A stretch of DNA of 64,000 nucleotides, from positions 17,307-81,306 of the forward strand of contig NZ_JAGGOZ010000024.1 of the NCBI RefSeq assembly GCF_018614075.1. The letters are read 5' to 3'. Origin of the DNA: Streptomyces sp. ISL-94. Its GTDB lineage: Bacteria; Actinomycetota; Actinomycetes; Streptomycetales; Streptomycetaceae. The translations under genes and the position numbers were made by a program. Shown here one piece after another: positions 35,025-42,817 of this stretch. The stretch's first letter is position 1. Each line of letters starts with the position of its first letter. The notes under the pieces are model-generated. The model saw only the letters and a program-made list of their open reading frames with translations, was not told the origin of the DNA and searched no databases.

Positions 35025-35836
35025 AGCGCCTGCGCCCGCTGCTCCTGCTGCTCGTCCTGCCGGTCCTGCTCCTCGCAGCCTGCACCGCGGGGCCTGACGA
35101 GGGACCCGAGGACATCTCGCCCGGCCCCGCGCCCGGGGAGCGCTGGCAGCCGCGGCCCGGCGTGAGCTGGCAGTGGCAGCTCACGGGCAGGCTCGACACC
35201 TCCGTGAAGGCGGCGGTGTACGACGTCGACGGCTTCAACACCACCAAGGAGCAGATCGCCACGCTGAAGAAGGCCCGCCGCAAGACCATCTGCTACGTCT
35301 CCACCGGCGCCTGGGAGGACTTCCGGCCGGATGCGGGCCAGTTCCCCGAGGAACTGCTCGGCAAGGGCAACGGCTGGGAGGGCGAACGCTGGCTGGACAT
35401 CCGGCGGGTGGCGCAGCTGGAGCCGCTGATGGCCAAGCGGTTCGACATGTGCCGGGACAAGGGCTTCGACGCGGTCGAGCCGGACAACATGGACGGCTAC
35501 CAGAACACGTCCGGCTTCCCGCTCACGGCGGAGGACCAGCTGCGCTACAACCGGCTGATCGCGAAGCTGGCCCACGACCGGGGCCTGGCGGTGGGCCTGA
35601 AGAACGACTTGGACCAGATCCCGCAGCTGGTGGGCGAGTTCGACTTCGCCGTGAACGAGCAGTGCGCCCAATACGAGGAGTGCGAGCGGCTGACCCCGTT
35701 CATCGAGGCCGGAAAGGCCGTCTTCCACGTCGAGTACGAGCTTCCGACGAGTCGCTTCTGCGGGAGGTCGAAGGAGCTGAAGCTGAGCTCGCTGCAGAAG
35801 AAGTCCGAACTGGGGCCTTGGCGGAAGGCGTGCTGA
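35021..35836 (+). CDS. GH114 endo-alpha-1,4-polygalactosaminidase-like lipoprotein
   Basis: A 271-residue exported lipoprotein: MKRLRPLLLLLVLPVLLLAAC with lipobox LAAC, then a TIM-barrel GH114 domain. Motifs are VYDVDGFNTT, ICYVSTGAWEDFRPD, GFDAVEPDNMDGY (acidic active-site residues) and NEQCAQYEEC. GH114 enzymes cleave alpha-1,4-linked galactosamine polymers (Ega3, PelA hydrolase domain). The GTG start overlaps the GH135 stop. It is anchored outside the membrane where it could trim or release the polymer. Confidence 0.9.
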   Translation: MKRLRPLLLLLVLPVLLLAACTAGPDEGPEDISPGPAPGERWQPRPGVSWQWQLTGRLDTSVKAAVYDVDGFNTTKEQIATLKKARRKTICYVSTGAWEDFRPDAGQFPEELLGKGNGWEGERWLDIRRVAQLEPLMAKRFDMCRDKGFDAVEPDNMDGYQNTSGFPLTAEDQLRYNRLIAKLAHDRGLAVGLKNDLDQIPQLVGEFDFAVNEQCAQYEECERLTPFIEAGKAVFHVEYELPTSRFCGRSKELKLSSLQKKSELGPWRKAC

Positions 35837-35929
35837 CGGGTCCGGGCGGCGCGGGCGCCTGAAGGCCGACTATCACCCCCTCGAGCCGTCGGGGCCACTC
35901 GGTGGCTGCCCACCCGCCCCCGAGCGGGG

Positions 35930-36215
35930 CGCGGCGGGGGGACGGGAACAGCCGACCGGTACCCGGGAGGCCGGGGCCCCGGCGGGGCGGGAGCGGACAG
36001 CCGACCGGCACCCGGAAGATCGGGGTCCCGGCTGGACGGTCTCAGAGAAGGTATGGGGGTTTCCCGGCAGTCTTCGTCCTTCCGCGTCGGGCCGGCCTGT
36101 CAAGGGCGCTCCTTCGTCGCGTCGCTTCGCGATGGCCTTCGGCCACCCTTGACAGACCGTCCCGCCACGGAAAAACGAAGACTGCCGGGAAACCCCCAAA
36201 AGAACGGCACGGTCG
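35930..36215. repeat. left arm of long inverted repeat
   Basis: About 285 bases that recur as the reverse complement at 38471-38752. The part from 35962 to 36215 is identical apart from one short block at 36069-36078. Weaker similarity continues inward to about 36420. The two arms enclose a 2.2 kb cassette. Confidence 0.9.
36054..36198. repeat. MITE-like 145-base palindrome, left copy
   Basis: Perfect 23-base terminal inverted repeats (TGGGGGTTTCCCGGCAGTCT + TCG at 36054-36076 and the complement at 36176-36198). The interior is also partly self-complementary (CCTGTCAAGGG...CCCTTGACAG). There is no ORF inside. It resembles a non-autonomous mobile repeat. Confidence 0.7.
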
Positions 36216-36369
36216 ATAGTCAGAGGAGCGGCTCCGTCAGAGATGCGGCGGGCGGTCGGGGCCCGGCAGACCGGGCATCCGGGGCGACACCCAGCCGGTC
36301 CGGGGCCAGGGGTGGTCCTCCCTGCACGAAACGCCGACGAGACCGCCCTGCGGAGCACCCAGGCGCACC

Positions 36370-36420
36370 AGATCGCTACGCGCTCCTCATGTCTCGGCGT
36401 CCGGCGGCTGTCTTGGGCTG
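36370..36420 (-). repeat. 51-base repeat, copy 1 (coding tail)
   Basis: Reverse-complement copy of the sequences at 38215-38265 and 38318-38368. It encodes the last residues QPKTAAGRRDMRSA of the gene at 36376-36633. Confidence 0.85.
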
Positions 36421-36633
36421 GTCATGGGCGGGCTCGACGTTCTCGACGGCGGTGGTGAACTCGCGGCCGGTTGCTCCCCGGATGTAGGCCAGTTCCATCC
36501 AGCGCTGGTGGCTGGCGGAGTCCGAGACGTTCTCGTTGATCACGGCCATCAGCTCACCCTCGACGCCGGACGCGATGTCGCGGACGCGGCGGTGGAGAAG
36601 GCGGTGGGGTACGTATTCGTACTGCTCATTCAT
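36376..36633 (-). CDS. small hypothetical protein (85 aa)
   Basis: An 85-residue protein, start MNEQYEYVPHRLLHRR, ATG overlapping the stop of the upstream small gene (ATGAATGA). The central part (LMAVINENVSDSASHQRWME) looks helical. The C-terminus QPKTAAGRRDMRSA is shared exactly with the NUDIX protein at the other end of the cassette, because it is encoded by an inverted copy of the same repeat. The function is unknown; it is typical of short accessory genes of actinomycete integrative elements. Confidence 0.6.
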   Translation of the reverse strand: MNEQYEYVPHRLLHRRVRDIASGVEGELMAVINENVSDSASHQRWMELAYIRGATGREFTTAVENVEPAHDQPKTAAGRRDMRSA

Positions 36634-36814
36634 CGGGCGCTCCCTCGAAGGTGTCGAGGAACCGCTCCCAGCCAACCTGTGCCCGGTCGAGCAGGTCCGA
36701 GCTGGGTTCGACCACAGCGACCACCCCCAGCGAGGAGGTGTCGTCGGTGTCGATGCTGATGCAGCACGGCGTTACCGCCTTGGAGGCCGCTGTGTGAACG
36801 GGAATCGGGCGCAT
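36626..36814 (-). CDS. small hypothetical protein (62 aa)
   Basis: A 62-residue protein starting MRPIPVHTAASKAVTPC at ATG 36814, 8 bases after GGAG; a GTG 9 bases upstream is less well placed. It contains a CC pair and an acidic end (FEGAPDE). It is translationally coupled to the next gene by an overlapping stop/start. The promoter region upstream holds two copies of the GntR operator motif, so it is probably repressed by the adjacent GntR regulator. Confidence 0.6.
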   Translation of the reverse strand: MRPIPVHTAASKAVTPCCISIDTDDTSSLGVVAVVEPSSDLLDRAQVGWERFLDTFEGAPDE

Positions 36815-36849
36815 GATGGCCACTCCTCTAAAGAGGCTGTTACTCCGTC

Positions 36850-36865
36850 ACTCATGTATAGGAGT
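36850..36865. promoter_or_regulatory. GntR operator copy 1
   Basis: ACTCATGTATAGGAGT, an imperfect palindrome (ACTCnTGTAnAnGAGT), upstream of the small-gene pair. It is one of three copies near the GntR gene. Confidence 0.7.
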
Positions 36866-36885
36866 GACATGAAGAAGAGTGCCGG

Positions 36886-36901
36886 ACTCCTGTATATGAG
36901 T
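36886..36901. promoter_or_regulatory. GntR operator copy 2
   Basis: ACTCCTGTATATGAGT, the same motif as copy 1 and 36 bases from it, between the gntR 3' end and the small-gene promoter. Confidence 0.7.
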
Positions 36902-36954
36902 CAACCCGCCGTGATGGGTTGCTCACGGCGGGTTGCGGGCGGTTTGGGTGGCCG

Positions 36955-37734
36955 TCAGTCGGTTGCCGGGATGCGGAACTCGAAGACGAACTGGTCGGCG
37001 GCCATGAGGGTGTCGCAGACCTCCACGACGCGACCGGTGTCCGTGATCGCGTTCCTCAGTAGGTGCACCACTGTGGACCCGGGGCTCAGTGCCAGTTCCG
37101 ATGCTTCGGCCTTCGAGGCCGGGCGCGCCTGCAGGGTTTCCACGAACTCGGCGAAGACATGGCCGTGTTCCTCAAGGCGTGCGTAGATACCGCCGCCTCC
37201 GGGGTTCTCGGCGAAGAGTTCGGGAACGTCGCGCACCACGTCCCACGGGAGGTACGACGTCGCGGCCTCCACGGGTGAGCCGTTGCGGAAGTACAGGCGG
37301 CGGCGCGCGAGTACCTGGGTGCCGAGGTCCACGCCGAGCCGCTGAGCGATGCCGTCCGGGGCCTCGACCGGCCCGATGTAGGTCACGTTGACCTTCGCGG
37401 CGGCGCCGGACTGTTCCGACTCGGCAAGGTAGGCGGCCTTGCCGCCCTGCCGGAGCGAGCGGCGGAAGCGATCCGAAGACCGGTGGCGCACCGGTGGCCG
37501 GGCCTTCACGAAGGAGCCCTTGCCGTGCCGTGTCTCCACGAGACCGCTGGCGCGGATCTCCAGCATGGCCTTGCGCACGGTCCCACCCGAGACGCCGTAA
37601 CGGTCCACCATCTCGGCTTCACTCGGCACCTGGTCCCCGGGCTTCAAGACACCTGCCCGGACCTGCTGGACGATGTCCTCGGCGATCTGCAAATACCGAG
37701 GGACAGCCCTGTCCCCTCCTACAGCTGCTCCCAT
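36955..37734 (-). CDS. GntR family regulator, HutC/UTRA type (KorSA-like)
   Basis: A 259-residue regulator. The winged HTH lies near residues 12-80 (RYLQIAEDIVQQVRAGVLKP, PSEAEMVDRYGVSGGTVRKA, GLVETRHGKGSFV) and is followed by a UTRA ligand domain (YFRNGSPVEAATSYLPWDVV and the end VCDTLMAADQFVFEFRI). In pSAM2-type actinomycete integrative elements a KorSA GntR repressor sits near a NUDIX-like Pif gene; the same pairing is seen here. Three matching palindromes flank it, including one over the divergent NUDIX start, which suggests autoregulation and control of both sides. Confidence 0.88.
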   Translation of the reverse strand: MGAAVGGDRAVPRYLQIAEDIVQQVRAGVLKPGDQVPSEAEMVDRYGVSGGTVRKAMLEIRASGLVETRHGKGSFVKARPPVRHRSSDRFRRSLRQGGKAAYLAESEQSGAAAKVNVTYIGPVEAPDGIAQRLGVDLGTQVLARRRLYFRNGSPVEAATSYLPWDVVRDVPELFAENPGGGGIYARLEEHGHVFAEFVETLQARPASKAEASELALSPGSTVVHLLRNAITDTGRVVEVCDTLMAADQFVFEFRIPATD

Positions 37735-37754
37735 GGTCCTTCGCTTCCTCCTAT

Positions 37755-37770
37755 GCTCATGTACATGAGT
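37755..37770. promoter_or_regulatory. GntR operator copy 3, over the NUDIX start
   Basis: GCTCATGTACATGAGT with the perfect core CTCATGTACATGAG at 37756-37769. It includes the ATG codons of the NUDIX gene, so binding would block initiation there directly. Confidence 0.75.
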
Positions 37771-38259
37771 AACAGCGCCCTGCCGAACAGGTCAACGCCA
37801 CGTCACTCCGTGTCGGTTGCCGGGGTCGTGGTGCGCGATGACGGCCGCTTGCTGGCCATCCGCCGAGCCGACAACGGGACGTGGGAGCTGCCGGGCGGAG
37901 TGCTGGAGCTGACGGAAACGCCGGAGGACGGGGTGAGGCGGGAAGTGCTGGAGGAAACCGGCATCCACGTGGAAGTGGACCAGCTCACCGGCGTCTACAA
38001 GAACACCACGGCTGGCGTGGTGGCCCTGGTCTTCCGCTGCAAGCCCTCCGGCGGCACGGAACGCCTCTCCGGTGAAACCACGGCAGTCCAGTGGCTCACG
38101 ACGGAACAGGTCGCCGAACGGATGTCCGAGGTCTACGCAATCCGCCTCTTGGACGCCGTCGACGGCAACGGCCCCCACGTACGCAGCCATGATGGGCGCC
38201 AACTGCTCACAGAGCAGCCCAAGACGGCCGCCGGACGCCGAGATATGAGGAGCGCGTAG
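37765..38259 (+). CDS. NUDIX hydrolase of the inverted-repeat cassette
   Basis: A 164-residue NUDIX protein. In-frame ATGs lie at 37753, 37759 and 37765; none has a ribosome site, so a leaderless start is likely and the exact codon is uncertain. The Nudix box is GGVLELTETPEDGVRREVLE followed by ETGIHV. The C-terminal QPKTAAGRRDMRSA is encoded by repeat copy 2 and appears added on. By analogy with Pif of pSAM2 it may act in transfer interference or nucleotide signalling of an integrative element; this is inference. Confidence 0.85.
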   Translation: MSNSALPNRSTPRHSVSVAGVVVRDDGRLLAIRRADNGTWELPGGVLELTETPEDGVRREVLEETGIHVEVDQLTGVYKNTTAGVVALVFRCKPSGGTERLSGETTAVQWLTTEQVAERMSEVYAIRLLDAVDGNGPHVRSHDGRQLLTEQPKTAAGRRDMRSA

Positions 38260-38265
38260 CGATCT
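38215..38265 (+). repeat. 51-base repeat, copy 2 (NUDIX coding tail)
   Basis: Forward copy, 49 of 51 positions matching the reverse complement of copy 1. It encodes the NUDIX C-terminus and its TAG stop. Confidence 0.85.
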
Positions 38266-38317
38266 GACGCGCCTGCTGATCCCGAATGACTCTCTGTTCG
38301 TCTTTTGGTGCGGGTAT

Positions 38318-38368
38318 CAGCCCCAGACGGTCGCCGGCCGCCGAGAAATGAGGAGCGCGTAGCGATCT
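38318..38368 (+). repeat. 51-base repeat, copy 3 (no intact gene)
   Basis: Direct repeat of copy 2, 103 bases downstream, with a few substitutions. It would read QPQTVAGRREMRSA and a stop, preceded by a short open frame (PNDSLFVFWCGY) with no start. It is probably a gene-tail remnant. Confidence 0.75.
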
Positions 38369-38470
38369 GATGCGCGGATCGGCCCCGGCCGCCCGGAAAC
38401 GGGCCCGGATGCCTGGCGGGCCGATGCCCGGCCCCTCGACGGATCTCTGACCACGGCCGTCCCTTCGCTC

Positions 38471-38752
38471 TCGACCGTGCCGTTCTTTTGGGGGTTTCCC
38501 GGCAGTCTTCGTTTTTCCGTGGCGGGACGGTCTGTCAAGGGTGGCCGAAGGCCATCGCGAAGCGACGCGACGAAGGAGCGCCCTTGACAGGCCGGCCCGA
38601 CGCGGAAGGACGATGAGACTGACGGGAAACCCCCATACCTTCTCTGAGACCGTCCAGCCGGGACCCCGATCTTCCGGGTGCCGGTCGGCTGTCCGCTCCC
38701 GCCCCGCCGGGGCCCCGGCCTCCCGGGGGCTGTTCCCGTCCCCCCGCCCCGC
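38471..38752. repeat. right arm of long inverted repeat
   Basis: Reverse complement of 35930-36215. It includes a second MITE-like palindrome. The surrounding 38369-38875 contains no convincing gene. Confidence 0.9.
38489..38635. repeat. MITE-like palindrome, right copy
   Basis: Same element as 36054-36198 in inverted orientation. One terminal repeat here has changed (GTCAGTCTCATCG instead of GGCAGTCTTCG), so its ends no longer match perfectly. Confidence 0.7.
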
Positions 38753-38875
38753 CGGGACGCGCCCGGTCTCCGGCTCCGCCCCGCTGAGAGGTGGGTGGGC
38801 AGCCACCGGCCGGCCCCCGGCCCCCCGAGGGGGCCGAAGCCGGCCCGGGCCACGTCACGAGCCCGGCGGGGGCCG

Positions 38876-40093
38876 TCAGACGGGCAAAATGGCGTGGACG
38901 CGGTAGCCGCCGCCGTAGCGGGGGCCCGCGAAGCAGGAGCCGCCCAGGGCGCCCGCGCGTTCGCGCATGCCGAGGAGGCCGTGGCCGCCGCCGGGGGCCT
39001 GCGGGTAGGGAGCGGAGTCCGCGGAGTCGCCGCCGTCGTCGAGCACCGTCACCTCCACCGAGGGGCCGACCCGCACCACGCTGACCTCCGCCCGGGCCCC
39101 CGGCCCCGCGTGTTTGCGTACGTTGGTCAGCGCCTCCTGGACGACCCGGTACGCGGCCAGGTCCACCGCCGCCGGCAGCGGTCCCGCCTCGGGCCCCAGC
39201 TGCACGATGACCTCCACCGGCAGCCCGGCGTGCCGGAAGGTGTCCACCAGCTCGTCCAGGACGGCCAGCCCCGGCGCGGGCTCCGTCGGCGCCTCCGGGT
39301 CGCCGGACTGCCGCAGCAGCCCGACCGTGGCACGCAGCTCGTTCAGCGCCGACCGGCTGGCGTCCCGTACGTGCGCCAGCGCCTCCTTGGCCTGGTCCGG
39401 CCGCTTGTCCATGACGTGCGCGGCCACCCCCGCCTGCACATTGACCAGGGCGATGTGGTGCGCCACCACGTCGTGCAGGTCCCGGGCGATCCGCAGCCGC
39501 TCCTCGGCGACCCGCCGCCGCGCCTCCTCGTCCCGGGTCCGCTCGGCCCGCTCGGCCCGCTCCCGGATGGCGTCGATGAAGGCCCGCCGGCTGCGCACGG
39601 CGTCACCGGCGGCAGCGGCCATGCCCGTCCAGGCGAAGATCCCGAGGTTCTCCTGCGCGTACCAGGGCAGCGGCCCGGCCAGCATGGCCACGCCCGTCAG
39701 CCCCGCCATGGTCAGCAGCGCGATCCGCCAGGTGGTGGGCCGGTCGGTGCACGAGGCCACCGTGTACAGGGCGATCACCGTGCACATGGCGACGGGCGCC
39801 CGCGGCTCCCCGGTGGTCAGCTCCAGCAGCGACAGCCCGCAGGTCACGGCGAGTACGGTGCGCGGCCGGCGGCGCCGCCACACCAGGGCGGCCGCACCGA
39901 GCAGCATCAGCAGCAGCGAGAACGGCTCCGGCGTGCGCGTCCCGAAGGTGGGCCCGTGCGGGCCGTGCGGATCGGCGAAGGATCCGACGGCCATGGCGAC
40001 GAACGCCCCGAACGCGAGCACGGCATCGGTCGCGAGCGGGTGGGCCCGCATCCACTGCCGGGTGGGCGCGAACCGCCCGAGGTCTGTCGTCAC
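38876..40093 (-). CDS. two-component sensor histidine kinase (NarL/DesK type)
   Basis: A 405-residue membrane sensor kinase. There are four to five hydrophobic segments in residues 20-160, then a coiled region, and the HisKA_3 dimerisation box ERLRIARDLHDVVAHH with phospho-acceptor His207. The ATPase part shows RVVQEALTNVRKHAG (N box) and DDGGDSA...GGGHGLLGMRERA (G boxes). No response regulator is adjacent; the nearest is at 50397-51125. It is transcribed away from the membrane genes at 40.1-42.7 kb by the same strand with a 31-base gap, so read-through is possible. Confidence 0.9.
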   Translation of the reverse strand: MTTDLGRFAPTRQWMRAHPLATDAVLAFGAFVAMAVGSFADPHGPHGPTFGTRTPEPFSLLLMLLGAAALVWRRRRPRTVLAVTCGLSLLELTTGEPRAPVAMCTVIALYTVASCTDRPTTWRIALLTMAGLTGVAMLAGPLPWYAQENLGIFAWTGMAAAAGDAVRSRRAFIDAIRERAERAERTRDEEARRRVAEERLRIARDLHDVVAHHIALVNVQAGVAAHVMDKRPDQAKEALAHVRDASRSALNELRATVGLLRQSGDPEAPTEPAPGLAVLDELVDTFRHAGLPVEVIVQLGPEAGPLPAAVDLAAYRVVQEALTNVRKHAGPGARAEVSVVRVGPSVEVTVLDDGGDSADSAPYPQAPGGGHGLLGMRERAGALGGSCFAGPRYGGGYRVHAILPV

Positions 40094-40124
40094 GCGGATA
40101 CGGTACGGCCTGCCAGGGCGCCGG

Positions 40125-40838
40125 CTACCGGCTGTCCACCGGCGGAGGGCGACGGCCCAGCGGCTGCCGGGAGCGCTCCGGGCCCCACTGCGCCCGGACC
40201 ACGCACACCGCCATGACCGCGGCGATGGCCGCCAGGTGCTCCTTGCCCGCCAGGTTGTCCTTGATCAGCACCTCGCCGATCATCACGAGGATCACGGCGG
40301 CGCCGGTGAGGTAGGCCCGGTAGCGCCAGCACACGTAGATGGCGAGGCCGACCACCGCCGCCGAGGGCCCGGTGTCGTTGACGATCCGGTCGGACACCGG
40401 CAGGCCGAAGGGGTGGTCGGGGCCGAGCGAGAGCCCGATCCGCGCGTATGTGGTCCCGGCGAGCGTGGCGACGTAGCCGATCAGCAGGGTGCGCCACCAG
40501 CCGATGCAGATCTCCGAGATGCCGAAGACGAGCAGGATCTGCGCGAGCGCCCCCCACACCGGCAGGTCCAGGGCGGGCACGAACAGGGACAGGGGGGTGC
40601 GCAGCAGGGCCAGCCACAGGGGGTCGACCGCTTTGACCGACCCCAGGTTCTGGACCGGCTGGAAGCCCCACGACGTGTTCTGCACGACCTGGAAGACCGA
40701 GGTCAGGCAGACCGCGCCGAGGGTCATGGGGACCGCCCGCCACTTGTCGTGGACGAGCGCGTCCCGGACGGTCCGGAACAGGGGCCCCCACTCGCGGCGG
40801 GCGAACCCCGCGAGTGAGGAGGTGGTCCACGCTGTCAA
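40125..40838 (-). CDS. rhomboid-like integral membrane protein
   Basis: A 237-residue membrane protein. The start is TTG 40838, overlapping the upstream stop (TTGA) with GGAG 8 bases before. About six hydrophobic helices are present. A Ser in TGPSAAVVG and a His in GKEHLAAIA lie in helices four and six, the places of the rhomboid Ser/His dyad, although the usual GxSG is not exact. Actinobacterial rhomboid-like proteins of this length often follow a lysyl-phosphatidylglycerol synthase-like gene, as here. Protease activity is uncertain. Confidence 0.65.
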   Translation of the reverse strand: MTAWTTSSLAGFARREWGPLFRTVRDALVHDKWRAVPMTLGAVCLTSVFQVVQNTSWGFQPVQNLGSVKAVDPLWLALLRTPLSLFVPALDLPVWGALAQILLVFGISEICIGWWRTLLIGYVATLAGTTYARIGLSLGPDHPFGLPVSDRIVNDTGPSAAVVGLAIYVCWRYRAYLTGAAVILVMIGEVLIKDNLAGKEHLAAIAAVMAVCVVRAQWGPERSRQPLGRRPPPVDSR

Positions 40839-42733
40839 CGGCGGGTCTCCAGGTGTCTGCGGTGCAGCCACTTCGGCAGGCCGGGGGCTTCCAGGAAGCC
40901 CTCGGCCCGGCCCGCCGCGATACCGATCCGCAGCAGGTCCGAACTCTTCTCGAAGAGCATGAACCGCGGTTCCCAGATCGGCCGGTATTTGGCGTTGGCC
41001 CGGTAGAGGGACTCGATCTGCCACCAGCGGGAGAAGAAGCTCAGCAGCGAGCGCCACATCCGCAGCACCGGACCCGCGCCGAGCCGCGAACCGCGCTCGA
41101 AGACGGACCGGAACATCGCGAAGTTCAGCGAGACCTGGGTGACCCCGATCTCCTTGGAGCGTTCGAGGAGTTCGATGACCATGAACTCCATCAGGCCGTT
41201 CTCGGAGTCCCGGTCACGGCGCATCAGGTCCAGCGACAGGCCCTTGGGTCCCCACGGTACGAAGGACAGCACGGCCCGCAGGTCGCCGTTGCCGTCGGTG
41301 CACTCCAGCATCACGCACTGGCCGTCGCCGGGATCGCCCAGCCGGCCCAGCGCCATGGAGAAGCCGCGCTCGGTCGCGCCGTCGCGCCAGTCGTCGGCGC
41401 GCAGCAGCAGCTCGTCCATCTCCTCGGCCGGGATGTCGGCGTGGCGGCGGATCCGCACCGTGTAGCCGGCCCGCTTGACGCGGTTGTAGGCCTGCCGGAC
41501 GGTCCGCATGGCGCGGCCCTCCAGCGTGAAGTCGGCCGTCTCGACGATCGCCTCGTCGCCCAGTTCCAGCGCGTCCAGCCCGTGCCGGGCGTAGATCTGC
41601 CCGGCCTCCTCGCTCGCGCCCATGACGGCCGGTACCCAGCCGTGCTCACGGGCCTCGGCCAGCCAGGGCTCGATGGCCCCGGGCCAGGCCTCGGGGTCGC
41701 CGATGGGGTCGCCGGAGGCGAGCGAGACCCCGCCGACGACGCGGTAGGTGACGGCGGCCTTGCCGGTGGGGGACCAGATGACGGACTTCTCGCGGCGCAG
41801 CGCGAAATAGCCGAGCGAGTCGCGGTCGCCCTGCTTGGCGAGCAGGGCCCGCAGCCGCTCCTCGTCCTCCTCGGAGAGGGGGTCGACGGCGCGGCGCGAG
41901 CGGAAGGCCGCGAACAGCACCGCGAGCAGCAGGAGCATCGACATGACGTTGATGAAGACGTCCACCCAGCCGGGGGTGGTGATCGTGCGGTAGGCCTTGG
42001 CGTCCGGATCCAGGGTGATCAGGCGCATCACCCCGTACCGCCAGCGCGACAGGAAGGTGGCCTCGGCCCCCGCCTCGGCGGTGTTGGTGGCGCCGACGAG
42101 CAGGGCCGCGACCAGCGAGGTGACCAGCAGGCCCGCGGCGGCCACGATGGTGGCGAGCGCGGGGTTGGAGCGGTCGCCCTTGGCGTAGAACTCCCTGCGG
42201 CCCAGCAGCAGGGCGCCGACGAACAGGGCGGTCAGGACGAGCGAGACCCAGTTCTGCGTGTGCTCGCGGAACTCCGGGTAGCACAGGTTGAAGTCGCCCC
42301 ACTGGACGCACGGGGCGAAGGCCGCCCGCAGGAAGGCCAGCAGCAGCATCCCGCCCAGTACCAGGTTCAGGATCCACGCGGCGCGTTTGCGGCGGCCCAT
42401 GGTGACGGCCAGCATCAGCGAGAACAGGCCGGACGCGAAGCCGGCGGTGAGCAGGTACGGGGTGTAGAAGTCCTCGATGTTGTGCCGGCGCAGATCCTGG
42501 CCGAGCGAAAGCCACACCGCGCTGAGGAAGTTGACGAAGGTGACGGCGCGCAGGTACCAGACCGCGAACGCGGCGCTGCGCCGTGAGCGGGTGCTCCCCC
42601 GGCCGGTCTCCCGGCCGCCCCCCGCCGCCTTTCCGGCGGAATCGCCGCCGGTCTCTTTCCTTCCGGATGCCGGCCCGGGCGCCGGTACGGCGCCGCGGTC
42701 GGTTTCTACGCTGGTCAAACGGACCTCTCCCAT
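40835..42733 (-). CDS. lysyl-phosphatidylglycerol synthase-like protein (DUF2156)
   Basis: A 632-residue MprF/LPG-synthase-type protein. After an Arg/Gly-rich cytosolic start come about six to seven transmembrane helices (residues 60-290). A cytosolic GNAT-like DUF2156 domain follows: GGVSLASGDPIGDPEAWPGA, YNRVKRAGYTV, LSFVPWGPKGLSLDLMRRD and the final SLYRANAKYRPIWEPRFM motif, where the acceptor site is formed. It is expected to transfer an amino acid (usually Lys) from tRNA to phosphatidylglycerol and so alter surface charge. It is coupled to the rhomboid-like gene. Confidence 0.88.
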   Translation of the reverse strand: MGEVRLTSVETDRGAVPAPGPASGRKETGGDSAGKAAGGGRETGRGSTRSRRSAAFAVWYLRAVTFVNFLSAVWLSLGQDLRRHNIEDFYTPYLLTAGFASGLFSLMLAVTMGRRKRAAWILNLVLGGMLLLAFLRAAFAPCVQWGDFNLCYPEFREHTQNWVSLVLTALFVGALLLGRREFYAKGDRSNPALATIVAAAGLLVTSLVAALLVGATNTAEAGAEATFLSRWRYGVMRLITLDPDAKAYRTITTPGWVDVFINVMSMLLLLAVLFAAFRSRRAVDPLSEEDEERLRALLAKQGDRDSLGYFALRREKSVIWSPTGKAAVTYRVVGGVSLASGDPIGDPEAWPGAIEPWLAEAREHGWVPAVMGASEEAGQIYARHGLDALELGDEAIVETADFTLEGRAMRTVRQAYNRVKRAGYTVRIRRHADIPAEEMDELLLRADDWRDGATERGFSMALGRLGDPGDGQCVMLECTDGNGDLRAVLSFVPWGPKGLSLDLMRRDRDSENGLMEFMVIELLERSKEIGVTQVSLNFAMFRSVFERGSRLGAGPVLRMWRSLLSFFSRWWQIESLYRANAKYRPIWEPRFMLFEKSSDLLRIGIAAGRAEGFLEAPGLPKWLHRRHLETRR

Positions 42734-42817
42734 AAAAAGCGATCATATGGGGCGTCGCGATCCATACTGGGCCTGTCCGGGGACTGCGGCCTGGTCAGGA
42801 CCGTGGGCCCCGGTGGC

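Noticed and set aside
35837..38875. CRISPR array or tandem phage att sites in the repeat-rich region
   Set aside because: The repeats are inverted or few, of 51 to 285 bases, without regular spacers; no cas or integrase gene is present.
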